Positions 8,203 through 17,687 of a stretch of DNA of 64,000 bases are shown here, in pieces; the first letter of the stretch is position 1, and the number at the start of each line of letters is the position of its first letter. The stretch covers positions 1 through 64,000 of the forward strand of contig CALOGB020000221.1 in assembly GCA_942636505.2 (NCBI GenBank). Reading direction: 5' to 3'. A program made the position numbers and the translations under genes. The notes under the pieces are model-generated. The model searched no databases. It saw only the letters and a program-made list of their open reading frames with translations, and was not told the DNA's origin. The DNA is from an uncultured bacterium. Its GTDB lineage: Bacteria; Pseudomonadota; Alphaproteobacteria; Sphingomonadales; Sphingomonadaceae.

Positions 8203-9858
8203 TTAGTCCGTTTCCGGCCGCGGTGCGCCGCTCATCGTCACCGGTTGTGGCCCGCCGGCGGTGGCTTCGAGCGTCGAATCGCCGCCCAGCACCCGGTACA
8301 GCGTCACGCGGTTGCTCGCGCCGACGAGTTGCGTCGCGACGAGGTTACGTTGCGCCGTGTAGAGCGAGCGCTGCGCATCGAGCGAGTTGAGGAACGTGTC
8401 GATCCCGCCGCGATAGCGCGCGTCGGATAGGCGATAGGTGTCCAGCGCCGCCTCCGAGAAGTTCTGGTTCGCCTTCAACTGGTCGGCGATCGTGCCCTGG
8501 CGTGCGAGCGCGTCGGCAGTCTCCTGGAACGCGGTCTGGATCGTCTTCTCGTAGGTCGCCAGCGCGGCGTCGCGTTGCGCCTTCGAATAGGCGACGCCGG
8601 CGATCCCGGCCCCCGCGCGGAAGATCGGGTAGCTGACCGAGGGCGCGACCGAATAGTTGAACGCGCCGCCGCTGAACAGCGAGGTCAGCGACGTGCTGGC
8701 GAACCCGAGGATGCCGGTCAGCGAGATCTTCGGGAACAGTTCCGCGCGTGCTGCGCCGATCTCGGCGTTGGTGGCGCGGAGCTGGTATTCGGATTCGACG
8801 ACGTCCGGACGGCGCAGGAGGATGCTGCTGTCGAGCCCGGCCGGCAGCGTGGCGACCGTCGGTAGCGCCTGCTCGATCGACGTGGGCAACAGGCTGGCGT
8901 CGACCGGCGCGCCGACGAGCAGTTGCAGCGCGTTGACGTCCTGCGCGAGTGCGGTGCGCTGTTGTGCCAAGTCGGACTGCGCGGTGAACAGGATCTGCTG
9001 TGCCTGGCGAAGATCGGTGCGCGGCGCGACGCCGCCGCGCAGCCGCGCGTTGGTCAGCGTGACGCTGCGCTGCGAACTCGCCACCGTGTCCTGCGCAATC
9101 TTGAGCAGGCTCTGGTCCGACGCGTAGGTGAGCCACGCATCGGCGATGTCGCCGACGAGCGTCAGGCGGGTGGCCCGCGCGGCGGCTTCGGTCGCGAAAT
9201 AGCGATCGAGCGCGGCGCTTGTCAGCGAACGGATGCGGCCGAAAAGGTCGAGTTCGAACGCGGTGGTGCCAAGGTCGACCGAGAAGGCGCTGTTCGAACT
9301 GGAAGAACTGACGACCGATCCGGTGCCGGTGCCGGTGCCTGTCCCGCCCGTACCGACGCCGCCCGTGCCGGTGCCGCCCGTGCCGGTGCCGCCCGTGCCG
9401 GTGCCGCCCGTGCCGGTGCCGCCTGTGCCGGTACCCGTTCCAGTATTTCCGGTCCCCGTTCCAGTTCCAGTGTTACCGCCCGTTCCGCCGCTCGTCACGG
9501 TGTTGCGGGTACCTCTGCCGCCGCCCGAATAACTGTAGCGGCCGCTCGCATCGACCTGCGGCAACAGGTCGGCGCGTTGGATGCGGTATTGCGCGCGGGT
9601 CGACGCGATGTTGGCGGCGGCGACGCGGAGATCGCGGTTGTTGGCGAGCGCCTGGACGATGATCTGCTGGAGCCGCGGGTCCTTGAAGACGTCGCGGTAG
9701 GTGATCGCGGGCAACGCCGCCTCGGACTGGCGCAGATACGCGTCGCCGACTGGCAGCGACGGCGGCACGGGGAGCTCGGTCCGCGCGTATTTGGGCGCGA
9801 GCGAGCAGCCGGCAAGCGCGGTCGAGGCGGCGAGGATCAGGACTAGCGAGCGCATCAT
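8203..9858 (-). CDS. RND efflux outer-membrane channel lipoprotein (NodT/OprM type)
   Basis: Outer-membrane factor of a tripartite RND pump, 551 residues. The N-terminus is a lipoprotein signal with lipobox LAGC (Cys18), followed by the conserved CSLAPKY start of the mature protein and two OEP repeats (about 55-270 and 300-520; RRPDVVESEYQLRATNAEIG is the typical second-repeat entry). Unusual: residues about 123-180 are an almost pure Gly-Thr tract made of GTGTGG units, placed where the first extracellular beta-hairpin is expected; at DNA level it is a 15-nt tandem repeat. The ATG overlaps the pump stop codon by 4 nt, so it is translationally coupled. Confidence 0.93.
   Translation of the reverse strand: MMRSLVLILAASTALAGCSLAPKYARTELPVPPSLPVGDAYLRQSEAALPAITYRDVFKDPRLQQIIVQALANNRDLRVAAANIASTRAQYRIQRADLLPQVDASGRYSYSGGGRGTRNTVTSGGTGGNTGTGTGTGNTGTGTGTGGTGTGGTGTGGTGTGGTGTGGVGTGGTGTGTGTGSVVSSSSSNSAFSVDLGTTAFELDLFGRIRSLTSAALDRYFATEAAARATRLTLVGDIADAWLTYASDQSLLKIAQDTVASSQRSVTLTNARLRGGVAPRTDLRQAQQILFTAQSDLAQQRTALAQDVNALQLLVGAPVDASLLPTSIEQALPTVATLPAGLDSSILLRRPDVVESEYQLRATNAEIGAARAELFPKISLTGILGFASTSLTSLFSGGAFNYSVAPSVSYPIFRAGAGIAGVAYSKAQRDAALATYEKTIQTAFQETADALARQGTIADQLKANQNFSEAALDTYRLSDARYRGGIDTFLNSLDAQRSLYTAQRNLVATQLVGASNRVTLYRVLGGDSTLEATAGGPQPVTMSGAPRPETD
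9319..9492 (-). repeat. In-frame 15-nt tandem repeat encoding a Gly-Thr tract
   Basis: Four perfect head-to-tail copies of a 15-nt unit lie at about 9361-9420, flanked by degenerate copies. All units are multiples of three, so copy-number change would keep the outer-membrane channel gene in frame. Confidence 0.85.
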
Positions 9859-12800
9859 GCGGGCTCCGGCCGGTGAGGGCCCTGTGGTTCGGGTGGTCCA
9901 AGCGGTTCGTTGTGATCGCCATCGGATCCGTGGCCGTCATGGCCCTGGAAGCCGGTCGGCTTGCCCCGCAGCTTGGCGATGCCATCACGCGCCCCGCGGC
10001 GGACGAGGACGAAGAACAACGGGATGTAGAAGATCGCAAGGATCGTCGCGGTCAGCATGCCGCCGACCACAGCCGTCCCGATCGCGATACGGCTGTTCGC
10101 GCCGGCACCGGTCGACAGCGCCAAGGGTAACACGCCGAGGATGAACGCGAAAGAGGTCATCAGGATCGGGCGCAACCGGATCTTCGCCGCGGACAGGGCC
10201 GCCTCGATGACGCGCTTGCCCTTCTTCTCCTCCTGCTCGGCGAACTCGATCATCAGGATCGCGTTCTTCGCGGCCAGGCCCATCGTCGTCAGCAGGCCGA
10301 TCTGGAGATATACGTCGTTGATGAGGCCTCTCAGCGTCACGGCGAGGATCGCGCCGACGAGGCCCAATGGGATCACCAGCAGCACGGCGATCGGGATCGA
10401 CCAGCTCTCGTACAGCGCGGCGAGGCACAGGAACACGACCAGCAGCGACAGCCCGTAGAGGATCGGCGCCTGACCCGAGGACAGGCGCTCCTGATACGAC
10501 AGGCCCGACCATGCGACCGACGTGCCGGGGATCTGGCCGGCAAGCTCGGCGATCCGGTTCATCGCATCGCCCGAGCTGACGCCGGCCGCGCCCGAGCCCT
10601 GGATCTCGTACGAGGCGATGCCGTTGAAGCGCGACAGCGTCGTCGGTGCCTGGCCCCAACTCGTCTTCGCGAACGACGAGAACGGCGCCATCTGGCCGTT
10701 CGATCCGCGCACGAACCACTGGCTCAGGTCGGACGGCTGCGCGCGGAACTGTGCGTCGCCCTGCACATAGACGCGCTTGACGCGGCCACGGTCGATAAAG
10801 TCGTTGACGTACTGGCCACCCCAGGCGGTCGACAGCGTCGAGTTCACGTTGGCCTGCGTGAGGCCGAGCGTCGACAGTTTCTGCTGGTCCGCATCGACGC
10901 GCAACGTGGCGACGTCAGGCAGCTCGGTCAGGCGGATCGCGGTCAGCGACGAGTCGGCGCGGGCGAGCGCGAGCAGCTTGTCGCGCGCCGCGTTGAACTC
11001 GACCTGGCTGAGCCCGCCGGCGTTCTGCAGCTCCATCGTGAAGCCATTCGACGATCCGAGACCACGGACCGCCGGTGGCACCAGTGAATAGACTTGCGCG
11101 TCACGGAAGCCGGCGAACGCCTTCGACGCGCGACCGGTGATCGCTTCGGCAGTGTTTTCCTTGCCCTTGCGATCATCCCACGGCGCGAACGCGATGAAGC
11201 CTTGCCCCGTGTTCTGGCCGCTTGCGCCGCCACCGCCGCCACCGCTGACGGTGAACATCGTGCGGACGTTGGCCTTCTCGTTGGTGTAGTAATATTGCTC
11301 GATCTGCTTCTGCAGCGCGAAGGTGCGGCCTTGCGTGGCGCCCGCGGGAAGCTGGAACTGGACGATGCCCGAGCCTTGGTCCTCGGTCGGCAGGAAGCCC
11401 GTCGGCAGCCGCAGGAACAGCACCGCGAGCACCGCGACTATCACCGCGTAGATCAGCAGGAACAGCCACTTCCGGTCGATCACCGACTGGACCGCACTGG
11501 TGTATTTCTGCGTGCCCTTCTCGAACCCGCTGTTGAACTTGTCGCCAGCGCGCGTGAAAAAGTGCGCTACTTTCGGGAATTTACGTTCGCCCCAGCTCTT
11601 CTCGGTGTTGCCGTCGGCGTCCTTCTTCTTCTGCTTGAGCAGCGTCGCGGTGAGGGCGGGGGAGAGGATCAGCGCGACGAGCACCGACAGGACCATCGCC
11701 GACACCATCGTCAGCGAGAACTGGCGATAGATCACGCCGGTCGAGCCGCCGAAGAACGCCATCGGCAGGAACACCGCCGACAGCACCAGCGCGATCGCGA
11801 CCAGCGCGACGGTGATCTCGTTCATCGATTCGATCGTCGCCTCCCGAGGCGTCATCTCGGGATTTTCCTCCATCAGGCGCTCGACGTTCTCGACCACGAC
11901 GATCGCGTCGTCGACCAGCAGGCCGATCGCGAGCACGAGCCCGAACAGCGTCAACGTGTTGATCGAGAAGCCGGCGAGATAGAACACGCCGAACGTGCCG
12001 AGCAGCACGACCGGGACCGCGATCGTCGGGATCAGCGTCGCGCGCCAGCTTTGCAGGAACACGAACATGACGATGACGACGAGGATGACGGCCTCGATCA
12101 GCGTCTTCACGACCTCGTCGATCGACAGCTTGATGAAGTCGGTGGTGTCGTTGGCGTAGGCGAATTTCAGGCCCGGCGGGAAGCTCTTGGCGGACTTGGC
12201 GACGAACGCCTTGACCAGCTCGGCGGTCTTGAGCGCGTCGGCGCCCGGCGCGAGCAGCACCGCGATGCCGGCGCCGGGATGCGCGTTGACGCGGCTGCGC
12301 GCGTTATAGTTCTCCGCGCCCAGCTCGATCCGGGCGACGTCGCGCAGCTTGACCACGGCGCTGTCGTTGGTGGTCTTCAGGATGATGTTGGCGAACTGCT
12401 CGGGCGTCTGGAGGCGCGACTGCGCGGTGACGGTCGCGTTGAGCATCTGCGTGTCGGGCTGGGGTTGCCCGCCGAGCTCGCCGGCGGCGACTTCGGTGTT
12501 CTGCGCCTGGATCGCGGTGGTCACGTCGCTCGGGATCAACTGATAGCTGGCGAGCTTGTTAGGGTTCAGCCAGATCCGCATCGCGTATTGCGCGCCGAAC
12601 ACGTTGCTGTCGCCGATCCCCGGAATACGGCCAAGCGGGTCCTGCAAATTCGAGACGAGATAGTCCGAGACGTCCTGGTTGGTCAGCTTGTCGGTCTCGT
12701 CATAGACGCCGACGATCAGGAGGTTGTCCGGATTCGACTTGCGGACGACGAGGCCCTGTTGCTGGACCTGTTGCGGCAGGCGGGACAGCGTCTGCTGGAC

Positions 12801-13133
12801 CTGGTTCTGGACCTGGACCTGCGCGATGTCGGGATCGGTGCCCTTCTCGAACGTCACCGTGATGTTCACCGAGCCGCGCGACGACGAGGACGAGCTGAAA
12901 TAGATCAGCCCGTCGATACCCGTCAGCGACTGCTCGACGACCTGCGTGACGCTGTTCTGGATCGTCTGCGCGTTGGCACCCGGGAAGGACGCGCGGACGG
13001 TCACCTGCGGCGGCGCGACGTCGGGGTACTGCGCGATCGGCAGGCTCATGATCGCGCCGATGCCGCCAAGCATCACGATGATCGCGAGCACCCAGGCGAA
13101 GATCGGGCGATCGATAAAGACACGGGATAACAT
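9855..13133 (-). CDS. RND multidrug efflux pump, inner-membrane permease (HAE1 family)
   Basis: Proton-driven inner-membrane pump of 1092 residues, slightly longer than AcrB or MexB because of a charged Pro/His-rich C-terminal tail. Seen: MLSRVFIDRPIFAWVLAI at the N-terminus, the proton-relay aspartates in GLLVDDAIVVVENVE of TM4, the second-half counterpart GLAAKNAILMIEFA, and 12 hydrophobic segments in the usual two blocks separated by large periplasmic loops. A Gly-rich loop (SGGGGGGASG) sits near residue 635 in the second periplasmic region. It lies in an operon with the adaptor upstream and the channel downstream. Known relatives export amphiphilic drugs, bile salts and solvents; the substrate here cannot be read from sequence. 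Confidence 0.96.
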   Translation of the reverse strand: MLSRVFIDRPIFAWVLAIIVMLGGIGAIMSLPIAQYPDVAPPQVTVRASFPGANAQTIQNSVTQVVEQSLTGIDGLIYFSSSSSSRGSVNITVTFEKGTDPDIAQVQVQNQVQQTLSRLPQQVQQQGLVVRKSNPDNLLIVGVYDETDKLTNQDVSDYLVSNLQDPLGRIPGIGDSNVFGAQYAMRIWLNPNKLASYQLIPSDVTTAIQAQNTEVAAGELGGQPQPDTQMLNATVTAQSRLQTPEQFANIILKTTNDSAVVKLRDVARIELGAENYNARSRVNAHPGAGIAVLLAPGADALKTAELVKAFVAKSAKSFPPGLKFAYANDTTDFIKLSIDEVVKTLIEAVILVVIVMFVFLQSWRATLIPTIAVPVVLLGTFGVFYLAGFSINTLTLFGLVLAIGLLVDDAIVVVENVERLMEENPEMTPREATIESMNEITVALVAIALVLSAVFLPMAFFGGSTGVIYRQFSLTMVSAMVLSVLVALILSPALTATLLKQKKKDADGNTEKSWGERKFPKVAHFFTRAGDKFNSGFEKGTQKYTSAVQSVIDRKWLFLLIYAVIVAVLAVLFLRLPTGFLPTEDQGSGIVQFQLPAGATQGRTFALQKQIEQYYYTNEKANVRTMFTVSGGGGGGASGQNTGQGFIAFAPWDDRKGKENTAEAITGRASKAFAGFRDAQVYSLVPPAVRGLGSSNGFTMELQNAGGLSQVEFNAARDKLLALARADSSLTAIRLTELPDVATLRVDADQQKLSTLGLTQANVNSTLSTAWGGQYVNDFIDRGRVKRVYVQGDAQFRAQPSDLSQWFVRGSNGQMAPFSSFAKTSWGQAPTTLSRFNGIASYEIQGSGAAGVSSGDAMNRIAELAGQIPGTSVAWSGLSYQERLSSGQAPILYGLSLLVVFLCLAALYESWSIPIAVLLVIPLGLVGAILAVTLRGLINDVYLQIGLLTTMGLAAKNAILMIEFAEQEEKKGKRVIEAALSAAKIRLRPILMTSFAFILGVLPLALSTGAGANSRIAIGTAVVGGMLTATILAIFYIPLFFVLVRRGARDGIAKLRGKPTGFQGHDGHGSDGDHNEPLGPPEPQGPHRPEPA

Positions 13134-13139
13134 AAGGGC

Positions 13140-14366
13140 TTAGCCGGCCTTTTTCTGGCTGGAGTCGCCACCCGAGGAGTCACCCTTGGGCGCTTCGATC
13201 TTCTGCGCGGTGTTTTCCGGCACCGGCTTCACGCCTTGGTTCGGGGCGATCTTCGACAGGCCCTGCGTAATGATCCTGTCGCCGGGGTTGAGCCCGCTGG
13301 TGACCACCCAGAACGCGCCCTGGGTGCGATCCGCTTTGATCTTCTTCTGGACCGCCTTGTTGTTCGCACCGACGACATAGACCGTCGCATTGCCCTTCGC
13401 ATCGCGCGACACGCCCGCCTGCGGCACGAGAAACGCGCGCTGGTTGATCGCCTGCGCGAACTTCGCCTGGACGAACATGCCGGGGAGCAGCAGTCCTTGC
13501 GGATTGGGGAAGCGCGCACGCAGCGTCACGGTGCCGGTCTCGGTATTGACCAGGGCTTCGGCGAACTGGACGGTGCCGGTCGCGCCGTATTCGCTGCCGT
13601 CTTCCAGCGTCAGACGGACCTGAGCCTCGGTGGCAACGATGCCGTTCTGGCCGAGCGAGCGGCGCAGCGCGAGCAGGTCGCCGGAGGATTGCTGGATGTC
13701 GACAAACATCGGATCGAGTCGCTGAATCTGCGCGAGCGGATCGGTCTGCGTTGCCGAAACCAGCGCGCCTACGGTGAACAGCGAGCGGCCGATGCGCCCG
13801 GTGATCGGCGCGGGAACGGTGGTGAACTTGAGGTTGATCTGCGCGGTTTCCAGCGCAGCGCGGGTCTGCGCGACCGAGGCGGTGGCCTGGCGCGAGGTGG
13901 CGACCGCGTTGGTATAGTCCTGCTTGCTGATCGCTTCCATCTCGGCGAGCGGCTTGTAGCGTTGCGCGAGGATGGTCTGTGCCTGCTGGTTGGCGCGTGC
14001 GCTCTGCAGGTTGGCCTGCGCCTCGTTGGCGGCGGCACGGTAGAGGCGCGGATCGATCTCGTAGAGCGGCTGGCCCTTCTTGACGAGCGTACCCTCGGTA
14101 AAGAAGCGGCGGCGGATGATGCCGGTGACCTGGGGGCGAACGTCCGAGCTTTCGAATGCGGTGGTTCGGCCGCTAAGCTCGGTGGTCATCGCGACGCTCG
14201 TCGGCTGGACGACGACATAGCCGACGGTCGGCGTGCCCTGGCCCGGCTGGCCACCGCGGCCTGCCTTGCCCTGCGCCTTGTCGTCGCCGCCGGAGCAGGC
14301 GGCGAGCGCCAGTGCGGGTACGAGCAGGATGGCGCACCGCCGCGTGGAAAATCGTGTGGCTATCAA
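13140..14366 (-). CDS. RND efflux periplasmic adaptor lipoprotein (AcrA/MexA type)
   Basis: Membrane-fusion protein of 408 residues linking the RND pump to its channel. Lipoprotein signal with lipobox LAAC (Cys23) and a Gly-rich mature start. The lipoyl/barrel-sandwich half GTLVKKGQPLYEIDPRLY, the alpha-hairpin (about 105-165) and the matching half FTTVPAPITGRIGRSLFTVG are all present, followed by the beta-barrel and membrane-proximal domains. The C-terminal tail is charged and low complexity. First gene of the three-gene efflux operon, 6 nt before the pump gene. No TetR- or MarR-type regulator flanks the operon; the region upstream holds repeats and then the divergent rpiA. Confidence 0.94.
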   Translation of the reverse strand: MIATRFSTRRCAILLVPALALAACSGGDDKAQGKAGRGGQPGQGTPTVGYVVVQPTSVAMTTELSGRTTAFESSDVRPQVTGIIRRRFFTEGTLVKKGQPLYEIDPRLYRAAANEAQANLQSARANQQAQTILAQRYKPLAEMEAISKQDYTNAVATSRQATASVAQTRAALETAQINLKFTTVPAPITGRIGRSLFTVGALVSATQTDPLAQIQRLDPMFVDIQQSSGDLLALRRSLGQNGIVATEAQVRLTLEDGSEYGATGTVQFAEALVNTETGTVTLRARFPNPQGLLLPGMFVQAKFAQAINQRAFLVPQAGVSRDAKGNATVYVVGANNKAVQKKIKADRTQGAFWVVTSGLNPGDRIITQGLSKIAPNQGVKPVPENTAQKIEAPKGDSSGGDSSQKKAG

Positions 14367-14529
14367 GTTTGGTTTCCGCTCGCGATCGTGGTGGCAGCTG
14401 TTGGTCGGGCTAAACCACGAGGATGTACCAGAAGTGTGTCAGTTGAAAAGCGCGGGTGAGAAATAGGGAAGAAAGAGTAACCTGTTTGATTGTGTGGGGG
14501 GTGAAGCGCTCGGCAAACCAAGAAGATTG

Positions 14530-14583
14530 TTTCCCCGCGAAGGCGGGGACCCAGACTGGGCTCCCGCCTTCGCGGGAGAACAA
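14530..14583. repeat. Family B inverted repeat
   Basis: Short hairpin of about 54 nt, with arms TTTCCCCGCGAAGGCGGGGA and the reverse copy ending in CTTCGCGGGAGAA. It lies in the divergent region between the efflux adaptor and rpiA, where it cannot be a shared terminator. Confidence 0.8.
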
Positions 14584-14648
14584 GGAAGGGCGCACTTCCG
14601 TGTCCACTCGCACGACCATATAGCCACGGCACCACCCCAGAGCCACTG

Positions 14649-14756
14649 CACCACCCCGGCGGAGGCCGGGGCCCAATTGGAGAGGTCGTGGTAACGAGGG
14701 ACTGCGCTTCGTTAGCAACGTCCCCCAATTGGGCCCCGGCCTTCGCCGGGGTGGTG
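14649..14756. repeat. Family A inverted repeat
   Basis: Full element of about 108 nt with perfect CCCAATTGG inner arms, used here as the reference orientation. It stands between divergent genes, 90 nt upstream of the rpiA start. The only other sequence in the 480-nt gap is the family B copy. Confidence 0.85.
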
Positions 14757-14846
14757 CTTTGTGCGTGAGTCCTCCAAACCAAATTATCGCGAGGGCGTTC
14801 AGCAGTGGTTGCCGGAACAAGCCCGGCATGACGGAAGGGTGGGCTG

Positions 14847-15527
14847 ATGGCTTCGATCGATGATGACAAGAAGGCCGCCGCCATTGCGGCCGTCGCTGAG
14901 GTGCAAGACGGGATGCTCGTCGGACTCGGGACCGGATCCACTGCGGCGTTTGCAATCCAGGCGCTCGGCGAGCGCGTCGCCCAAGGCTTGCAGATCCGCG
15001 CCGTCGTGACCTCGGAAGCCTCCGGCAAACTCGCCCGCGAACTCGGCATCGAGATCCTCGACTTTGCCGCCATCACCCAGGTCGACCTAACGATCGACGG
15101 CGCAGACGAAATCGACTCGCGCTGCTTCGCGATCAAGGGCGCAGGCGGCGCGATGCTGCGCGAAAAGATCGTCGCCGCAGCCTCGGCACGGATGGTCGTG
15201 ATCGCCGACGGTTCCAAGCGCGTCGACCGGATCGGCGCCGCCAAGCTGCCGGTCGAGGTGCTCCCGTTCGCCATCGCCTATGTAATGCGTGTGCTGACGG
15301 ACATGGCCGCCGCCCCAAAGATCCGCGACAACTACCGGACGGACCAAGGCAATCTCGTCATCGACTGCCACTTCGCCACCCTCGAAGACCCCCGCGCAAC
15401 CGCCGGCACGCTCGCCGCGATCCCCGGCATTCTAGGCCATGGCCTGTTCCTCGACGAGGTCGATGCCGCGTATATTGCAACGAACGGCGTCGTTACGCGA
15501 CTGGAACGGATGGGTGCATCCGACTAA
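14847..15527 (+). CDS. rpiA: Ribose-5-phosphate isomerase A
   Basis: Interconverts ribose 5-phosphate and ribulose 5-phosphate in the non-oxidative pentose phosphate pathway; cytosolic, 226 residues, a normal length for RpiA. Motifs: phosphate-binding GLGTGSTA (about 26-33), the TIDGADEID active-site loop with its catalytic acids, and KGAGGAMLREKI. GGAAGG lies about 10 nt before the ATG. First gene of a same-strand run with tkt, tal and gnd, consistent with a pentose-phosphate cluster. Confidence 0.95.
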   Translation: MASIDDDKKAAAIAAVAEVQDGMLVGLGTGSTAAFAIQALGERVAQGLQIRAVVTSEASGKLARELGIEILDFAAITQVDLTIDGADEIDSRCFAIKGAGGAMLREKIVAAASARMVVIADGSKRVDRIGAAKLPVEVLPFAIAYVMRVLTDMAAAPKIRDNYRTDQGNLVIDCHFATLEDPRATAGTLAAIPGILGHGLFLDEVDAAYIATNGVVTRLERMGASD

Positions 15528-15596
15528 AGGCATCCTATGTTGGCAACCAGATCGGATGCGCGGCGTTCGGTCACCGTCTAGAGCGAGGCTTCTTCC

Positions 15597-17687
15597 ATGA
15601 CCGATACCGCAACCGCCCCCACCAAGGCGGACCCTATGCTGCACGAGGACGGCTCCCCCGAGCGTCTGGCGATCGATACCATCCGCACGCTGTCGATGGA
15701 CGCGGTGCAGAAGGCCAATTCGGGCCATCCCGGCACGCCGATGGCGCTCGCGCCGGTCGGCTACACGCTCTGGTCGAAGTTCCTGCGCTACGATCCCAAG
15801 CACGCCGACTGGCCCAATCGCGATCGCTTCGTGCTGTCGGTCGGCCATGCGTCGATGCTGCTCTATTCGCTGATCCACCTCGCCAAGATCGAAGAGATCG
15901 ACGCGGACGGTAACAAGACCGGCAAGGAGGCCGTCAGCCTGGCCGATATCGAGCAGTTCCGCCAGCTGTCCTCGAAGACGCCGGGTCATCCCGAATATCG
16001 CCACACCACCGGCGTCGAGACCACGACGGGTCCGCTCGGCCAGGGTTGCGGCAACTCGGTCGGCATGGCGATCGCGGAGCGCTGGCTCGCGGCGCGCTAC
16101 AACAAGGACGGCTTCACGCTGTTTGACCATGACGTCTACACGATCTGTGGCGACGGCGACATGATGGAGGGCGTCTCGGCCGAGGCCGCAAGCCTTGCCG
16201 GCCACCTCAAGCTCAGCAACCTGTGCTGGATCTACGACAGCAACCATATCTCGATCGAGGGCGCGACCGATCTCGCGTTCGACGAGGATGTCGGCCTGCG
16301 CTTCGACGCCTATGGCTGGAACGTCATCCACATCGACGATGCGAACGACACCGCCGCGCTCAGCCGCGCGATCGAGACGTTCAAGGCTACCAACGACAAG
16401 CCGACCTTCATCGTCGTGCATTCGGTGATCGGCTATGGCAGCCCCAAGGCGGGCAGCGAGAAGGCCCACGGCGAGCCGCTCGGCGAGGAGAATATCCGTC
16501 TCACCAAGCAAGCTTACGGCTGGCCCGAGGACAAGTCGTTCTACGTGCCGGACGGCGTGATCGAGCATTTCAACGGTGCTATCGCGGAGCGTGGCGCGAA
16601 GCTGCGTGACGAGTGGGTCGCGCTGACCGACAAATATCGCGGCGCCTATCCCGAGCTGTCCGCGGAACTCGACCTGCTGCTCAAGGACGATCTGCCCGAG
16701 GGCTGGGATGCCGACATCCCGACCTTCGAGGCGGATGCCAAGGGCGTTGCCAGCCGTGATTCGGGTGGCAAGGTGCTCAACGCGATCGCGGCCAAGGTGC
16801 CGTGGTTGATCGGTGGTTCGGCCGATCTCGCGCCGTCGACCAAGACCGACATCAAGGGTCAGCCCTCGTTCGAGGCGGAGAATTACGCCGGCCGGAACTT
16901 CCATTTCGGCATCCGCGAACACGGCATGGGCGCGATCGTCAACGGCATGGCGTTGTCGCATTTGCGTTCGTACGGCTCTACCTTCCTGGTGTTTGCCGAT
17001 TACATGCGCGCGCCGGTGCGTCTGTCCGCGATCATGGAGGTCGGCGCGATCTGGGTGTTCACGCACGACTCGATCGGTGTTGGCGAGGACGGCCCGACGC
17101 ACCAGCCGATCGAGCATCTCGCCACGCTGCGCGCGATCCCCGGTCTCGACACGATCCGCCCCAGCGACGCCAACGAAGTCGTCGCCGCATGGAAGGCGGT
17201 CCTGAAGGACGCCAGCACGCCGGCTGCGCTGATCATGTCGCGCCAGGCTCTGCCGACGCTCGACCGGACCAAGTACGCAAGCGCCGATGGGCTCGAGAAG
17301 GGCGGCTATGTCCTCGCGGACAGCGATGGCACGCCCGACGTGATCCTGATCGCGACCGGCAGCGAAGTGTCGCTGGTCGTCGAGGCGCATGAGAAACTGA
17401 CTGCGGACGGCGTGAAGAGCCGGGTCGTGTCGATGCCGAGCTGGTATCGCTACGAACTGCAGGACGCCGCGTACAAGGAAAGCGTGCTGCCGCGCGAAGT
17501 GCGGGCGCGCGTTGCGGTCGAGATGGCCGGGTCGATCGGTTGGGACCGCTATGTCGGGCTCGACGGCGCGACCGTGACGATGTCGACCTTCGGGGCTTCG
17601 GCACCGCTCGCCAAGCTGCAGGACAAGTTCGGGTTCACCGTCGACAATGTCGTCAAGGTCGCCCGCCAAGTGATGGAGACCAAGTGA
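15597..17687 (+). CDS. tkt: Transketolase
   Basis: Thiamine-diphosphate enzyme transferring two-carbon units between sugar phosphates; 696 residues, full length. Seen: the N-terminal substrate-binding histidine region NSGHPGTPMALAP, the ThDP/Mg motif starting GDGDMMEGV and ending YDSN, and the pyrimidine-domain Glu in GVGEDGPTHQPIEH. A C-terminal transketolase domain with ATGSEVSL follows. Its TGA stop overlaps the ATG of the transaldolase gene by one base, so the two enzymes that act in sequence in the pathway are translationally coupled. The 69-nt gap after rpiA holds no visible terminator. Confidence 0.97.
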   Translation: MTDTATAPTKADPMLHEDGSPERLAIDTIRTLSMDAVQKANSGHPGTPMALAPVGYTLWSKFLRYDPKHADWPNRDRFVLSVGHASMLLYSLIHLAKIEEIDADGNKTGKEAVSLADIEQFRQLSSKTPGHPEYRHTTGVETTTGPLGQGCGNSVGMAIAERWLAARYNKDGFTLFDHDVYTICGDGDMMEGVSAEAASLAGHLKLSNLCWIYDSNHISIEGATDLAFDEDVGLRFDAYGWNVIHIDDANDTAALSRAIETFKATNDKPTFIVVHSVIGYGSPKAGSEKAHGEPLGEENIRLTKQAYGWPEDKSFYVPDGVIEHFNGAIAERGAKLRDEWVALTDKYRGAYPELSAELDLLLKDDLPEGWDADIPTFEADAKGVASRDSGGKVLNAIAAKVPWLIGGSADLAPSTKTDIKGQPSFEAENYAGRNFHFGIREHGMGAIVNGMALSHLRSYGSTFLVFADYMRAPVRLSAIMEVGAIWVFTHDSIGVGEDGPTHQPIEHLATLRAIPGLDTIRPSDANEVVAAWKAVLKDASTPAALIMSRQALPTLDRTKYASADGLEKGGYVLADSDGTPDVILIATGSEVSLVVEAHEKLTADGVKSRVVSMPSWYRYELQDAAYKESVLPREVRARVAVEMAGSIGWDRYVGLDGATVTMSTFGASAPLAKLQDKFGFTVDNVVKVARQVMETK

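Noticed and set aside
9319..9492. Possible CRISPR-like array in the regularly spaced 15-nt units
   Set aside because: Units are contiguous with no unique spacers and lie in frame inside a coding region; it is a coding minisatellite.
11094..13130. 678-codon frame antisense to the RND pump
   Set aside because: Shadow of the pump gene; repetitive Arg/Asp/Glu composition, no recognisable domain.
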